Both the position numbers and the translations under genes were made by a program. Under the pieces are notes generated by a model. The model saw only the letters and a list, made by a program, of their open reading frames with translations. It did not search any database and was not told the DNA's origin. Below are positions 18,371 to 30,382 of a DNA stretch of 64,000 nt, piece after piece (the first letter of the stretch is position 1; each line of letters starts with the position of its first letter). Origin of the DNA: HXMU1420-13 sp965228545 (GTDB lineage Bacteria > Bacteroidota > Rhodothermia > Balneolales > Balneolaceae); the NCBI GenBank assembly GCA_965228545.1, contig OZ245822.1, forward strand, positions 3,534,001 through 3,598,000, in the 5' to 3' direction.

Positions 18371-18581
18371 ACAAGAGCCTATTAAACAAGACGGAGAAAT
18401 ATTAGAAGCTTTACCGAACGCACAGTTCAGAGTACAGCTCGATAACGGACATGAAATCCTTGCTCATGTATCTGGTAAAATGCGTATGTATTACATCAAA
18501 ATTTTGCCTGGTGATAGAGTAGCAGTTGAAATGTCGCCGTATGATTTAACAAAAGGTAGAATCACTTATCGTTATAAATAA
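18363..18581 (+). CDS. infA: Translation initiation factor IF-1
   Basis: 72 residues, single OB fold. IF-1 blocks the A site during initiation. The sequence has the usual KQEPIKQDGEILEALPNAQF start, GKMRMYYIKILPGDRV centre and SPYDLTKGRITYR end. It overlaps the 3' end of map. Confidence 0.97.
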   Translation: MAKQEPIKQDGEILEALPNAQFRVQLDNGHEILAHVSGKMRMYYIKILPGDRVAVEMSPYDLTKGRITYRYK

Positions 18582-18592
18582 CTTCAATCGAG

Positions 18593-18709
18593 ATGAAAAC
18601 TAGATCTTCTGTAAAAAAGCGTAGTTCTGACGACAAAATTGTTCGCCGGAAAGGACGTCTTTATGTAATCAACAAAAAGAACCCACGTCATAAACAACGT
18701 CAGGGATAA
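18593..18709 (+). CDS. rpmJ: 50S ribosomal protein L36, zinc-free variant
   Basis: This 38-codon gene runs from ATG to TAA between infA and rpsM. The product reads MKTRSSVKKRSSDDKIVRRK, then GRLYVINKKNPRHKQRQG, a clear L36. The usual zinc ligands (C11, C14, C27 and H33 in the common form) are mostly gone: the CxxC becomes SSDD and the third Cys becomes Asn/Lys. This C-minus type needs no zinc. There is one extra residue compared with the 37-residue norm. Confidence 0.95.
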   Translation: MKTRSSVKKRSSDDKIVRRKGRLYVINKKNPRHKQRQG

Positions 18710-18721
18710 GCATACATTTAT

Positions 18722-19099
18722 ATGGCACGTATAGCAGGAATTGATTTACCTAAACAAAAAAGAGGCCTGATTGGTCTTACTTACATTCACGGAATCGGTC
18801 GTACACAAGCCGAGCGAATTCTAAATACTTTGGATATTGATCAGAATATCAAAGTTGTTGATTGGTCTGAAGATCAAGTAAGTGCAATCCGAAATTTTAT
18901 TGAAGAAGAATATAAAGTTGAAGGTGCTCTTCGCAGCGAAGTTAATGGCAACATTCGCCGTTTAATTGAGATTGGTAGTTACCGAGGAGTTCGCCATAGA
19001 AAAGGTTTGCCAGTAAGAGGGCAAGGCACACAAACAAATGCACGTACTCGCAAAGGTAAAAAGCGTACTGTGGCCGGTAAAAAGAAAGCAGTTAAATAA
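18722..19099 (+). CDS. rpsM: 30S ribosomal protein S13
   Basis: 125 residues. S13 contacts P-site tRNA and bridges to L5. ARIAGIDLPKQKRGLIGLTY and RHRKGLPVRGQGTQTNARTR are the standard blocks. It starts the alpha-operon segment. Confidence 0.97.
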   Translation: MARIAGIDLPKQKRGLIGLTYIHGIGRTQAERILNTLDIDQNIKVVDWSEDQVSAIRNFIEEEYKVEGALRSEVNGNIRRLIEIGSYRGVRHRKGLPVRGQGTQTNARTRKGKKRTVAGKKKAVK

Positions 19100-19113
19100 T
19101 TTAAGTAATCAAA

Positions 19114-19515
19114 ATGGCAAAGAAACAACCCAAAGCGGCAGCTAAGAGAAAAAAGAAGAATCAGGTTAGTGACCCAAGTGGAATGGCTTTTGTTAAAGCT
19201 ACATTCAACAACGTTATTGTAACTATTACAGATGGTAATGGTAATGTGCTTTCATGGTCTTCTGCAGGTAAAGAAGGATTTCGAGGTTCTAGAAAAAATA
19301 CCCCTTATGCTGCTCAGTTAAGTGCCGAAACTGCATCTAAAACCGCATATGATATGGGACTGCGCAGAGTGGAAGTATTTGTAAAAGGTCCTGGTTCTGG
19401 ACGTGAGGCAGCTGTACGTGCAATGGCTAATGCCGGTCTTGAAGTTACCCAGATCATTGATCGTACCCCGATTCCACATAATGGATGCAGACCACCAAAA
19501 CGCAGAAGAGTTTAA
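19114..19515 (+). CDS. rpsK: 30S ribosomal protein S11
   Basis: 133 residues. S11 lies on the 30S platform beside the Shine-Dalgarno helix. FNNVIVTITDGNGNVLSWSS and TPIPHNGCRPPKRRRV are diagnostic. Confidence 0.97.
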   Translation: MAKKQPKAAAKRKKKNQVSDPSGMAFVKATFNNVIVTITDGNGNVLSWSSAGKEGFRGSRKNTPYAAQLSAETASKTAYDMGLRRVEVFVKGPGSGREAAVRAMANAGLEVTQIIDRTPIPHNGCRPPKRRRV

Positions 19516-19534
19516 CCAGTTATATTTATAAGAA

Positions 19535-20140
19535 ATGGCAAGATACAGAGGCCCAAAACAAAAGAAAGCTAGACGTTTCAGAGAGCCAATTTTTGGTGCT
19601 AGTAAAGCATTAGAAAGAAAGCCTTACGGTCCAGGACAGCATGGTCGTTCAAGATTTCAAAGAAAATCGGAATACGCTGTTCAGCTTGAAGAAAAGCAAA
19701 AAGCAAAATACACCTACGGTTTGCTAGAAAAACAATTCCGTAATTTATATGAAGCTGCAACCGCACAAGAAGGGGTTACAGGCGAAAATTTGCTTCAAGC
19801 ACTTGAATCTCGGCTTGATAATACAGTATTCCGTTTAGGATTTGCTAAAACTCGACGTCAAGCACGTCAATTGGTTAGCCACAAGCATATTACTGTGAAT
19901 GGTCAAACTGTAAATATTCCATCGTTTGTGGTGCGCCCTGGCGATGTGATTTCGCTCCGTCCGAAATCAAGAAACCTAGAAGTTGTAGATGACTCGCTGA
20001 GTACTGCCCCTAGAAGTAAGTACAAATGGGTTGAAGTTGACGCAAAATCCCGTAGTGGGAAATTCTTATATGTTCCACCAATGGAAGAAATTCCTGAGAA
20101 CATAAACGTTCAGCTCATCATCGAGCTTTATTCAAAGTAA
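19535..20140 (+). CDS. rpsD: 30S ribosomal protein S4
   Basis: 201 residues. S4 starts assembly of the 5' domain of 16S and regulates the alpha operon in E. coli. The S4 RNA-binding domain (RLDNTVFRLGFAKTRRQARQ, then HKHITVNGQTVNIPSF) and the C-terminal INVQLIIELYSK are present. No zinc-type cysteines occur at the N-terminus. Confidence 0.97.
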   Translation: MARYRGPKQKKARRFREPIFGASKALERKPYGPGQHGRSRFQRKSEYAVQLEEKQKAKYTYGLLEKQFRNLYEAATAQEGVTGENLLQALESRLDNTVFRLGFAKTRRQARQLVSHKHITVNGQTVNIPSFVVRPGDVISLRPKSRNLEVVDDSLSTAPRSKYKWVEVDAKSRSGKFLYVPPMEEIPENINVQLIIELYSK

Positions 20141-20163
20141 TTTTAAAGATTTACCGTACTATT

Positions 20164-21135
20164 ATGAGTAATTATAGCATTCAAATGCCCGAAAGCCTGG
20201 ATGTAGTCAAAGATGATAATAGCTTTGGCACATTTGTGTTGCAACCACTTGAAAGAGGTTTTGGGGTAACCATCGGTAATTCCTTTCGCCGAGTATTACT
20301 GTCATCACTACCAGGTATTGCAATCACTGCGATCAAAATTAATGGTGTTGATCATGAATACTCAAGCATTACCGGGGTTAAGGAAGATGTTTACGAGATT
20401 ATTCTAAACTTCAAGCAAGTTAGATTTAAACAGATTGAGCAGTCTGGGGGTGTAATTCATCTTACTAAAAAAGGTGGCGGAACATTAACTGCTGCCGATA
20501 TTGATGAAGCTACTGCCGAGTATGATGTTCTAAATACCGATCTTGTTATTGCAAACTTAGCCGATGATGCTGAGCTTGAAATAGAACTTCGTGTAGGCCG
20601 TGGCCGAGGTTACGTTCCGGCTGAAGAGATGTCGTTCGAAGACGAAGATATTAACCTTATTCCAATTGATGCGATCTTTACACCAATTAAATCTGTAAAG
20701 TTCAATGTAGAAAATGTTCGCGTTGGTCAACGTACTGATTATGAAAAATTAGTAATGGATGTAGAAACTGATGGCTCAGTAAATGCTAAAGAGGCGTTAA
20801 CATTAGCCGGAAAGATTCTTAAAGAACATATAGAAAAGTTTATTACTGAAAAAATTGAAGAACCCTTCACTCAAGAAGAAGAAGAAGTTGATGCTGAAAA
20901 ACAACGCGTTGCAAATTTGCTACGCACCAGCATCGAAGATCTTAATTTGAGTGTTCGTGCTTACAATTGCTTGAAATCTGCCAATATAAACTCTATTGGC
21001 GAATTGGTTGCACGAGATGAACAAGACTTATTGAAATTCCGAAACTTTGGTAAGAAATCACTTACCGAATTGATTGAAGTGATTGAAGAAAAGAATCTTC
21101 AATTCGGAATGGATGTATCTAAATACCTAGACTAA
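20164..21135 (+). CDS. rpoA: DNA-directed RNA polymerase subunit alpha
   Basis: 323 residues. The alpha dimer nucleates core RNA polymerase. The N-terminal domain has ERGFGVTIGNSFRRVLLSSL, the acidic linker is near residues 235-245, and the C-terminal domain (EDLNLSVRAYNCLKSANINS, FGKKSLTELIEVI) binds UP elements and activators. It is co-transcribed with S4 and L17. Confidence 0.98.
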   Translation: MSNYSIQMPESLDVVKDDNSFGTFVLQPLERGFGVTIGNSFRRVLLSSLPGIAITAIKINGVDHEYSSITGVKEDVYEIILNFKQVRFKQIEQSGGVIHLTKKGGGTLTAADIDEATAEYDVLNTDLVIANLADDAELEIELRVGRGRGYVPAEEMSFEDEDINLIPIDAIFTPIKSVKFNVENVRVGQRTDYEKLVMDVETDGSVNAKEALTLAGKILKEHIEKFITEKIEEPFTQEEEEVDAEKQRVANLLRTSIEDLNLSVRAYNCLKSANINSIGELVARDEQDLLKFRNFGKKSLTELIEVIEEKNLQFGMDVSKYLD

Positions 21136-21149
21136 GAAGGAAATTTGTT

Positions 21150-21656
21150 ATGCGCCATAGAGTAAAAGGCAGAAAATTAAGTAGAACTGCTTCCCATAGA
21201 AAAGCAACGATGCGAGCGCTAACAATGGCGCTTGTAAAAGAACAAAGGATTACTACAACAATAGCAAAAGCGAAAGAGCTTCGAAAATTTGTTGAACCCC
21301 TAATTACACGTGCTAAAGAAGACAATCTTCTAAACCGGCGAATGGTATTTTCTTCTCTACAAAATAAAGAGACGGTTAAGAAACTATTCTCTGAAATTGG
21401 ACCACAAAGTAAGGATAGACCAGGCGGATACACACGAATAATTAAACTCGGTTTCCGTCAAGGTGATGGTGCAGAAATGGCGGTTATCGAACTCGTTGAT
21501 TTCAACGATATTAAGCCGGAAGGTAAAACTACCAAGAAAAAGCGTACAAGACGTGCTGGTAAATCGAATACACCAACTACCAGTGATACTCCAAAAGCAG
21601 AGGTTGCCGAATCTTTTGCAGAAGAAAAGGAAAATTCAGCAAAGGACGCTGAATAA
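21150..21656 (+). CDS. rplQ: 50S ribosomal protein L17
   Basis: 168 residues. The first 115 or so form the L17 fold (MRHRVKGRKLSRTASHRKAT, and RPGGYTRIIKLG). The last 50 residues are a Lys-rich then Glu/Ala-rich tail typical of Bacteroidota L17 but absent from E. coli. Last gene of the cluster; a terminator follows 24 nt after the stop. Confidence 0.97.
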   Translation: MRHRVKGRKLSRTASHRKATMRALTMALVKEQRITTTIAKAKELRKFVEPLITRAKEDNLLNRRMVFSSLQNKETVKKLFSEIGPQSKDRPGGYTRIIKLGFRQGDGAEMAVIELVDFNDIKPEGKTTKKKRTRRAGKSNTPTTSDTPKAEVAESFAEEKENSAKDAE

Positions 21657-21680
21657 CATTATTTTGAATTATTGAAATTG

Positions 21681-21708
21681 GTGATGCCAAATAGGCATCA
21701 CTTTTTTT
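21681..21708 (+). terminator. Rho-independent terminator after the ribosomal protein cluster
   Basis: GTGATGCC (21681-21688) and GGCATCAC (21694-21701) form a perfect 8-bp stem around a 5-nt loop, followed by seven Ts (21702-21708). It separates the rpsL-rplQ transcript from the rRNA operon promoter 30 nt further on. Confidence 0.9.
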
Positions 21709-21712
21709 ATGT

Positions 21713-21734
21713 AAAATGAAATTTAATTCATTTT
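21713..21734. repeat. Inverted repeat just upstream of the rRNA promoter
   Basis: AAAATGAA (21713-21720) and TTCATTTT (21727-21734) are perfect inverted arms around a 6-nt centre. It ends 4 nt before the -35 element. It could be an operator or simply an A+T-rich UP-like element; the sequence alone does not decide. Confidence 0.5.
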
Positions 21735-21738
21735 GCAC

Positions 21739-21770
21739 TTGACAACGGCTACCAAAGTGCCTTATCTTTG
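21739..21770 (+). promoter_or_regulatory. rrn P1: rRNA operon promoter (Bacteroidota type)
   Basis: TTGACA (21739-21744) is followed after 18 nt by TATCTTTG (21763-21770), a perfect match to the Bacteroidota -7 consensus TAnnTTTG. Transcription should start about 6-8 nt downstream, near 21777, giving a leader of about 145 nt before 16S. Confidence 0.85.
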
Positions 21771-21793
21771 GAATCTGTCACGGAAATTCTGAG

Positions 21794-21819
21794 GCAGTTG
21801 TTTTTTGACATAATGAAGC
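21794..21819 (+). promoter_or_regulatory. boxA-like leader element
   Basis: The leader reads GGCAGTTGTTTTTTGACATA followed by ATGAAG. Nearly the same element recurs before 23S (23897-23917, GGGCAGTTCTTTGACATGAT then GAAG). The core TTTGACA resembles the boxA antitermination sites bound by NusB-S10. Function is inferred from position and repetition. Confidence 0.5.
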
Positions 21820-21821
21820 AT

Positions 21822-21843
21822 AAAACAGATTGTTTGTGCGAGC
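21822..21843 (+). promoter_or_regulatory. 5' arm of the pre-16S processing stem
   Basis: Bases 21822-21837 are perfectly complementary (16 bp) to 23518-23533 behind 16S. Five more pairs (GCGAGC side against GCTCG at 23511-23515) follow after a small bulge. The pair closes a loop holding the whole 16S gene, the classic RNase III substrate. Confidence 0.8.
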
Positions 21844-21920
21844 TTAAATAAGCTTGATATTCTTTTGAAGATTGAGGAAGCGTAGGGTCGAGCTCACAGA
21901 GTATATATATTTTATAATTT

Positions 21921-23456
<1,536 letters not shown>

Positions 23457-23510
23457 ACGGAGAGCTTGTTGAGGGAGCCGTTTAGGTTTCCGAAGCGACG
23501 ATCTTACGCG

Positions 23511-23533
23511 GCTCGTTACAAACAATCTGTTTT
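23511..23533 (+). promoter_or_regulatory. 3' arm of the pre-16S processing stem
   Basis: This segment pairs with 21822-21843 upstream of 16S (16 contiguous pairs plus five after a bulge). It marks the RNase III cut region between 16S and tRNA-Ile. Confidence 0.8.
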
Positions 23534-23592
23534 GTGCTTTTACATGTGAAGGCGTGGTAGGCTGCGGCCAACCTGAGCCGGAAACCCGAGCA

Positions 23593-23666
<74 letters not shown>

Positions 23667-23673
23667 CAGCGAT

Positions 23674-23747
23674 GGGGCTATAGCTCAGCTGGCTAGAGCA
23701 CCTGCTTTGCAAGCAGGGGGTCCGGGGTTCGAATCCCCGTAGCTCCA
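23674..23747 (+). tRNA. alaT: tRNA-Ala (anticodon UGC)
   Basis: 74 nt. The acceptor GGGGCTA pairs with TAGCTCC (one G-U), discriminator A. The anticodon stem CCTGC/GCAGG holds TTTGCAA with TGC at 23708-23710, and the T arm GGGGTTCGAATCCCC is intact. It lies 7 nt after tRNA-Ile. Confidence 0.97.
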
Positions 23748-24101
23748 CATATATTTTTTGAATTAATGGAAGATTGGTTGATGAGCGGAGGCGTGCCTCC
23801 CGAGGCCAATGATAGGCATAATGAATGTTCTAGGATGGATGGATTTGTCTGTTTGAAGGCGATGAAAGCGATCCGAAACAGTGTGCCCGCGCGGCGGGCA
23901 GTTCTTTGACATGATGAAGAAGTAATGAGTAAAAAGTAGTTGAATGCAACGCGAGTTGTATTCACTCAATATTAGCGTCTCGAAGTGATTCGAGATGCGC
24001 CAAAGGTATCTGTTTGGCTTTCCCAAGCCAGGCAGACCACAATTAAACCTTGAAGCTGCGCACGGGCGTCATCGCAAGATGAGGGTCGTGCAAGTTCTAT
24101 A
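23748..24101 (+). other. tRNA-Ala to 23S spacer with processing and antitermination elements
   Basis: This 354-nt stretch has no credible ORF. It holds a GC hairpin GCCCGC-GCG-GCGGGC (23885-23899), then a boxA-like element (23897-23917). TTCTTTGACATGAT at 23902-23915 is perfectly complementary to 27085-27098 behind 23S, and 24088-24103 pairs with 26979-26994. These arms bring the two ends of 23S together before RNase III cleavage. Confidence 0.7.

Positions 24102-24103
<2 letters not shown>
24088..24103 (+). promoter_or_regulatory. 5' arm of the pre-23S processing stem
   Basis: GTGCAAGTTCTATAAA pairs over 16 positions (one G-U) with TTTATAGAGCTTGCAC at 26979-26994. The mature 23S 5' end should lie at or just inside this arm. 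Confidence 0.8.
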
Positions 24104-26978
<2,875 letters not shown>

Positions 26979-26983
<5 letters not shown>

Positions 26984-26994
26984 AGAGCTTGCAC
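26979..26994 (+). promoter_or_regulatory. 3' arm of the pre-23S processing stem
   Basis: It pairs with 24088-24103 (16 positions, one wobble). Further downstream, 27085-27098 pairs with 23902-23915, giving an outer stem. Two local hairpins (CCAACG...CGTTGG at 27049-27064 and CCCACC...GGTGGG at about 27067-27084) lie between the arms and 5S. Confidence 0.75.
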
Positions 26995-27117
26995 CACCCC
27001 AAGTCCGGGGCGCAAGTTCAAGCACAATCCAACTCACGCTTCTTCGACCAACGCCCGCGTTGGTACCCACCCCCCACGGGTGGGATCATGTCAAAGAATT
27101 ATTTTACTGATCTTATT

Positions 27118-27223
27118 GAGGTGGCTATTGCGCAGGGGCCCCACCCGTTCCCATTCCGAACACGGCCGTTAAGCCCTGCAGCGCCGATGGTACTGCTTTC
27201 GCGGTAGAGTAGGTCGCCGCCTC
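27118..27223 (+). rRNA. rrf: 5S ribosomal RNA
   Basis: Helix I is clear: GAGGTGGC (27118-27125) pairs with GCCGCCTC (27216-27223). Between them lie the typical CCACCCGTTCCCATTCCGAA and GAACACGG segments and GTAGAGTAGGTCG. Length is about 106 nt between the helix ends; the true ends may be a few bases outside. Confidence 0.93.
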
Positions 27224-27237
27224 TCCCTCTTTAACTA

Positions 27238-27270
27238 AACCCCTCGATCTAACGATCCTGGGGTTTTTTT
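27238..27270 (+). terminator. Rho-independent terminator of the rRNA operon
   Basis: AACCCC (27238-27243) pairs with GGGGTT (27260-27265), with an inner GATC/GATC pairing, followed by a run of Ts to 27270. It lies 14 nt after 5S. Confidence 0.88.
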
Positions 27271-27347
27271 ATAAAAAGAATCATTGGAACTACTTCTAAA
27301 AATAAATCGTATATTGTAGCCTTATAACACTTAAAAACACGATTTAT

Positions 27348-28850
27348 ATGATTGATTTCGAATCATTCTTATCTGAGTATAAAAAGAGATTAGCTGAGAT
27401 TTTTAAAAAGAACCAAGAGACTAGCAAAAGTGCTCTTAAGCGAGGTATTTCTGAAGATTCGTTAACTAAAATATTGGACGTATCTCCTTTGGCAGCTTTT
27501 ATCCCATCAGAGTATGGTGGACTTGGTGGGAACACAGCCGAAGCACTTTCTATGTTAGAAGCTAGTTCATATCAATCACTACCATTATCCCTCATGATGG
27601 GAATAAATGGAGCCTTATTTTTACAGCCTATTGCCAATTATGCCGATGAATCTGTAAAACAATCTGTTTATAAACGTGTGATTGAGAATAATAAAATGGG
27701 GGGGTTAATGATAACAGAGCCTGACTATGGTTCTGAAGCATTGAAGATGCAAACTTCCTATACCTATAATGCAGATAAAGGTGTTTATAAAATAGAAGGA
27801 CTTAAACACTGGGCAGGCTTAACTGGTATGGCTGACTATTGGTTAATGACCGCGCGTGGTGTCGATTCTAAAGGCACATTAGGTCGTGATATATCTTTCT
27901 TTATACACGACACCAGAAATGGGGGAATTGAGGTTGAAGAGTTTTACAATAATCTAGGCCTTTATATGCTACCATACGGTCGAAATCGCGTTAATATTGA
28001 AGTACCTGAAGATCATAAATTGCAGGGCAGAGGTACAGGTATAACTTTGATGTTAGATTTATTGCACCGAAGTCGACTTCAATTTCCTGGAATGGGAATG
28101 GGTTTTCTAAAACGTATGATGGAAGAAGCTGTTGAACATTGTAAAGACCGATTAGTGGGTGGCAAAAGCTTAATCGATTATGATCAGGTTAAATTGAGAG
28201 TTTCAAAATTACAATCATATTTTACGGTTTGTTCGGCAATGTGTAATTTCACTAGCCAACATGTGCCTCTACAAAAAAATACGTCCCGAATGGATGTTGA
28301 AGCAAACGCAATAAAATCGGTTGTTACTGATTATATGCAGCGCGCTTCACAATCATTATTACAACTTACCGGAGCTAAAGGATATCGTCTTGATCACATT
28401 GCGGGCCGTTCGGTGGTTGATAGCCGTCCATTTCAGATTTTTGAAGGTTCCAACGATATCCTTTATCAGCAAATAAGTGAATCTGTACTTAAAATGATGA
28501 GGAAGCTAAAGAGCACTAACCTATATGAATTTCTGAAAGAATACGAACTAACTGTTCAGTCATCGGATTATTTCAAAGACTACCTGAATTTCGAGATTGA
28601 TACAAAAATGCCTCAGCGTAAGTTGGTTCAGCTTGGCAGGGCTCTGGGTAGAATTATTTCGATGGAGTTTACGATTAATTTGGGCGATCAAGGATTTAAT
28701 CGCGATTTGGTGAACAACGCTCTAAAGAATCTACAAGAAGAAGTGAATGAGTTATTAACAACTTTCAATTCGGAAACTATGAGTCAGGTTGTGGAAGATT
28801 TCAACATGAATAGCTCATGGTTTAATCTCCAATTGATGGATGCAAAATAA
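27348..28850 (+). CDS. Acyl-CoA dehydrogenase family protein
   Basis: 500 residues. Acyl-CoA dehydrogenases use FAD to make 2-enoyl-CoA and pass electrons to ETF. Visible: the N-terminal helical domain, the flavin-contact motif MITEPDYGSEA (121-131) and the C-terminal FEGSNDILYQ (365-374), in which E366 sits where the catalytic base of this family lies (YEGT-type motif). The chain continues some 110 residues past the usual end as a helical tail. It is the first gene of a trio: the sirtuin overlaps its last 11 nt. Substrate chain length cannot be read from the sequence. ATG start 78 nt after the rRNA terminator, with its own promoter expected in between. Confidence 0.9.
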   Translation: MIDFESFLSEYKKRLAEIFKKNQETSKSALKRGISEDSLTKILDVSPLAAFIPSEYGGLGGNTAEALSMLEASSYQSLPLSLMMGINGALFLQPIANYADESVKQSVYKRVIENNKMGGLMITEPDYGSEALKMQTSYTYNADKGVYKIEGLKHWAGLTGMADYWLMTARGVDSKGTLGRDISFFIHDTRNGGIEVEEFYNNLGLYMLPYGRNRVNIEVPEDHKLQGRGTGITLMLDLLHRSRLQFPGMGMGFLKRMMEEAVEHCKDRLVGGKSLIDYDQVKLRVSKLQSYFTVCSAMCNFTSQHVPLQKNTSRMDVEANAIKSVVTDYMQRASQSLLQLTGAKGYRLDHIAGRSVVDSRPFQIFEGSNDILYQQISESVLKMMRKLKSTNLYEFLKEYELTVQSSDYFKDYLNFEIDTKMPQRKLVQLGRALGRIISMEFTINLGDQGFNRDLVNNALKNLQEEVNELLTTFNSETMSQVVEDFNMNSSWFNLQLMDAK

Positions 28851-29538
28851 AAAACTGGTAGTTCTTACCGGGGCAGGTGTAAGCGCCGAAAGTGGACTTA
28901 AAACATTCCGAGATAGTGGCGGCTTGTGGGAAGGACATGATGTATATGAAGTTGCAAGCATTGATGGTTGGGATAGAAATAAAGAGTTAGTTCTTGAGTT
29001 CTATAACCTGCGGCGAAATCAATTAAAAGAAGTTCAGCCAAACAAGGCACATTTCGCAATTGCAGCTTTAGAAGATCAATTTGATGTAACCGTTATTACT
29101 CAAAATGTAGATGATCTACACGAAAGAGCAGGTTCAACCAACGTCGTACATTTACATGGAGAGCTAACAAAAGCTTGTAGTTCTTTGGATACATCTTCCA
29201 TTATTGATATTGGGTATAAGCATATACATATAGGGGATCTTCATCCTGACGGTAGCCAATTAAGGCCTGCGATAGTGTGGTTTGGAGAATTGGTACCAAT
29301 GATTGAAAATGCAGCTGAAATTGTCTCAAAAGCTGAGGTTTTAATTGTAGTTGGTACTTCACTGGTTGTTTATCCTGCAGCTGGTTTAATACATTACGCA
29401 TCGAATAGTACAGCAAAATACATTATAGATCCGGGATTTACAGATCACTATGCGTTGCAAGATTGGGAGCACATTAATGAACCTGCAACTATTGGCATGA
29501 CTGAATTAACAAACAAGATGTTAAACGCAAGATTATGA
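28840..29538 (+). CDS. cobB: Sir2-family NAD-dependent protein deacylase (class III, CobB-like)
   Basis: 232 residues. Sirtuins remove acyl groups from protein lysines using NAD. The GAGVSAESG loop (11-19), TQNVDDLHE (88-96), catalytic H106 in HLHGEL and VVGTSLVVYPA (170-180) are intact. Y55 and R58 in FYNLRR match the Tyr-x-x-Arg pair that marks class III enzymes preferring acidic acyl groups such as succinyl (established for CobB/SIRT5). Only one cysteine is seen where the zinc ribbon with four Cys normally sits, so the zinc module is reduced or replaced. It overlaps the acyl-CoA dehydrogenase by 11 nt and the SGNH gene by 4 nt. Confidence 0.93.
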   Translation: MQNKKLVVLTGAGVSAESGLKTFRDSGGLWEGHDVYEVASIDGWDRNKELVLEFYNLRRNQLKEVQPNKAHFAIAALEDQFDVTVITQNVDDLHERAGSTNVVHLHGELTKACSSLDTSSIIDIGYKHIHIGDLHPDGSQLRPAIVWFGELVPMIENAAEIVSKAEVLIVVGTSLVVYPAAGLIHYASNSTAKYIIDPGFTDHYALQDWEHINEPATIGMTELTNKMLNARL

Positions 29539-30380
29539 GCGATAAAAAAGAAGAAACTAAAACCTTAATTGAGCAGTTTATTGTACCTTTTTTTCATTTG
29601 AAGAAGAGATTCCCACTTATGCCTGCCATTGATTTGAACGGTGCAGAAGCGAATATGCTAGGGTTAACGAAACATGAGCTGGAATTAAGTAGACAAAATC
29701 TTCGAAAGAGTGCAAAACAAGCTGCTTTAGAATTACTAAAGGAAGATGAAATCACTAACCTTATTGATAAACTCCCCTTTGATGGATCCGAAACAATTGC
29801 AGCAATTGGTGATTCATATACCGAAGACTCTCAAGGTTGGTTTTCTATTTTGCAAGAGGTTCTTGAAATATCAACAGATGGTGCAGACTTCACATTTATT
29901 AATGCCGGAATCTCAGGATCTACTACAACCGATATTCTTAGAAGGCTAGATAGAGATGTGATTGTACACGAACCAGATTGGGTATTCATTAACGTAGGTA
30001 CTTTTGATGCTCAACGATTAAATATTGCACCTAATCGTACTCTAATCCCATTATCAGAAACCTGGGAAAATTTGAATACAATTCAGGATACACTTCAAGA
30101 ATTTGTGTCAAATCCACTAATATGGATTACTCCATCAAAAGTAGTACAAGAATTAGTAAGAACACATCCTTTGCATGAGTTTACCATTGAATCCAAGGAT
30201 CTTGATCAAGTTATTGAGGTTGTTTCTGGTAAAAATGGCATCATTATCGATCCACAAGGCAATAGAATGGGAGCCCAAGTTGAAGCCTGGAATTTTTTAA
30301 GTGACGGTGTCAATCACTCCCTGATTGGGCATATAAATACCGTTAGAGATATACTGAAAGGATTAGTTCGAGATAAATAA
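29535..30380 (+). CDS. SGNH/GDSL-type hydrolase family protein with atypical motifs
   Basis: 281 residues, no signal peptide. After about 85 helical residues comes block I IGDSYTED (S94 nucleophile), block II NAGISGSTTTD and block III VGTFDAQ. The usual GxND of block III has Phe in place of the oxyanion Asn. Block V reads SDGVNHS, with one extra residue between Asp257 and His261 compared with the usual DxxH. An esterase or acyl-hydrolase is expected, but catalysis by the standard mechanism is doubtful. Its ATG overlaps the sirtuin stop (ATGA), so the three genes form one translational unit. It ends 2 nt from the convergent gene. Confidence 0.75.
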   Translation: MSDKKEETKTLIEQFIVPFFHLKKRFPLMPAIDLNGAEANMLGLTKHELELSRQNLRKSAKQAALELLKEDEITNLIDKLPFDGSETIAAIGDSYTEDSQGWFSILQEVLEISTDGADFTFINAGISGSTTTDILRRLDRDVIVHEPDWVFINVGTFDAQRLNIAPNRTLIPLSETWENLNTIQDTLQEFVSNPLIWITPSKVVQELVRTHPLHEFTIESKDLDQVIEVVSGKNGIIIDPQGNRMGAQVEAWNFLSDGVNHSLIGHINTVRDILKGLVRDK

Positions 30381-30382
30381 TC

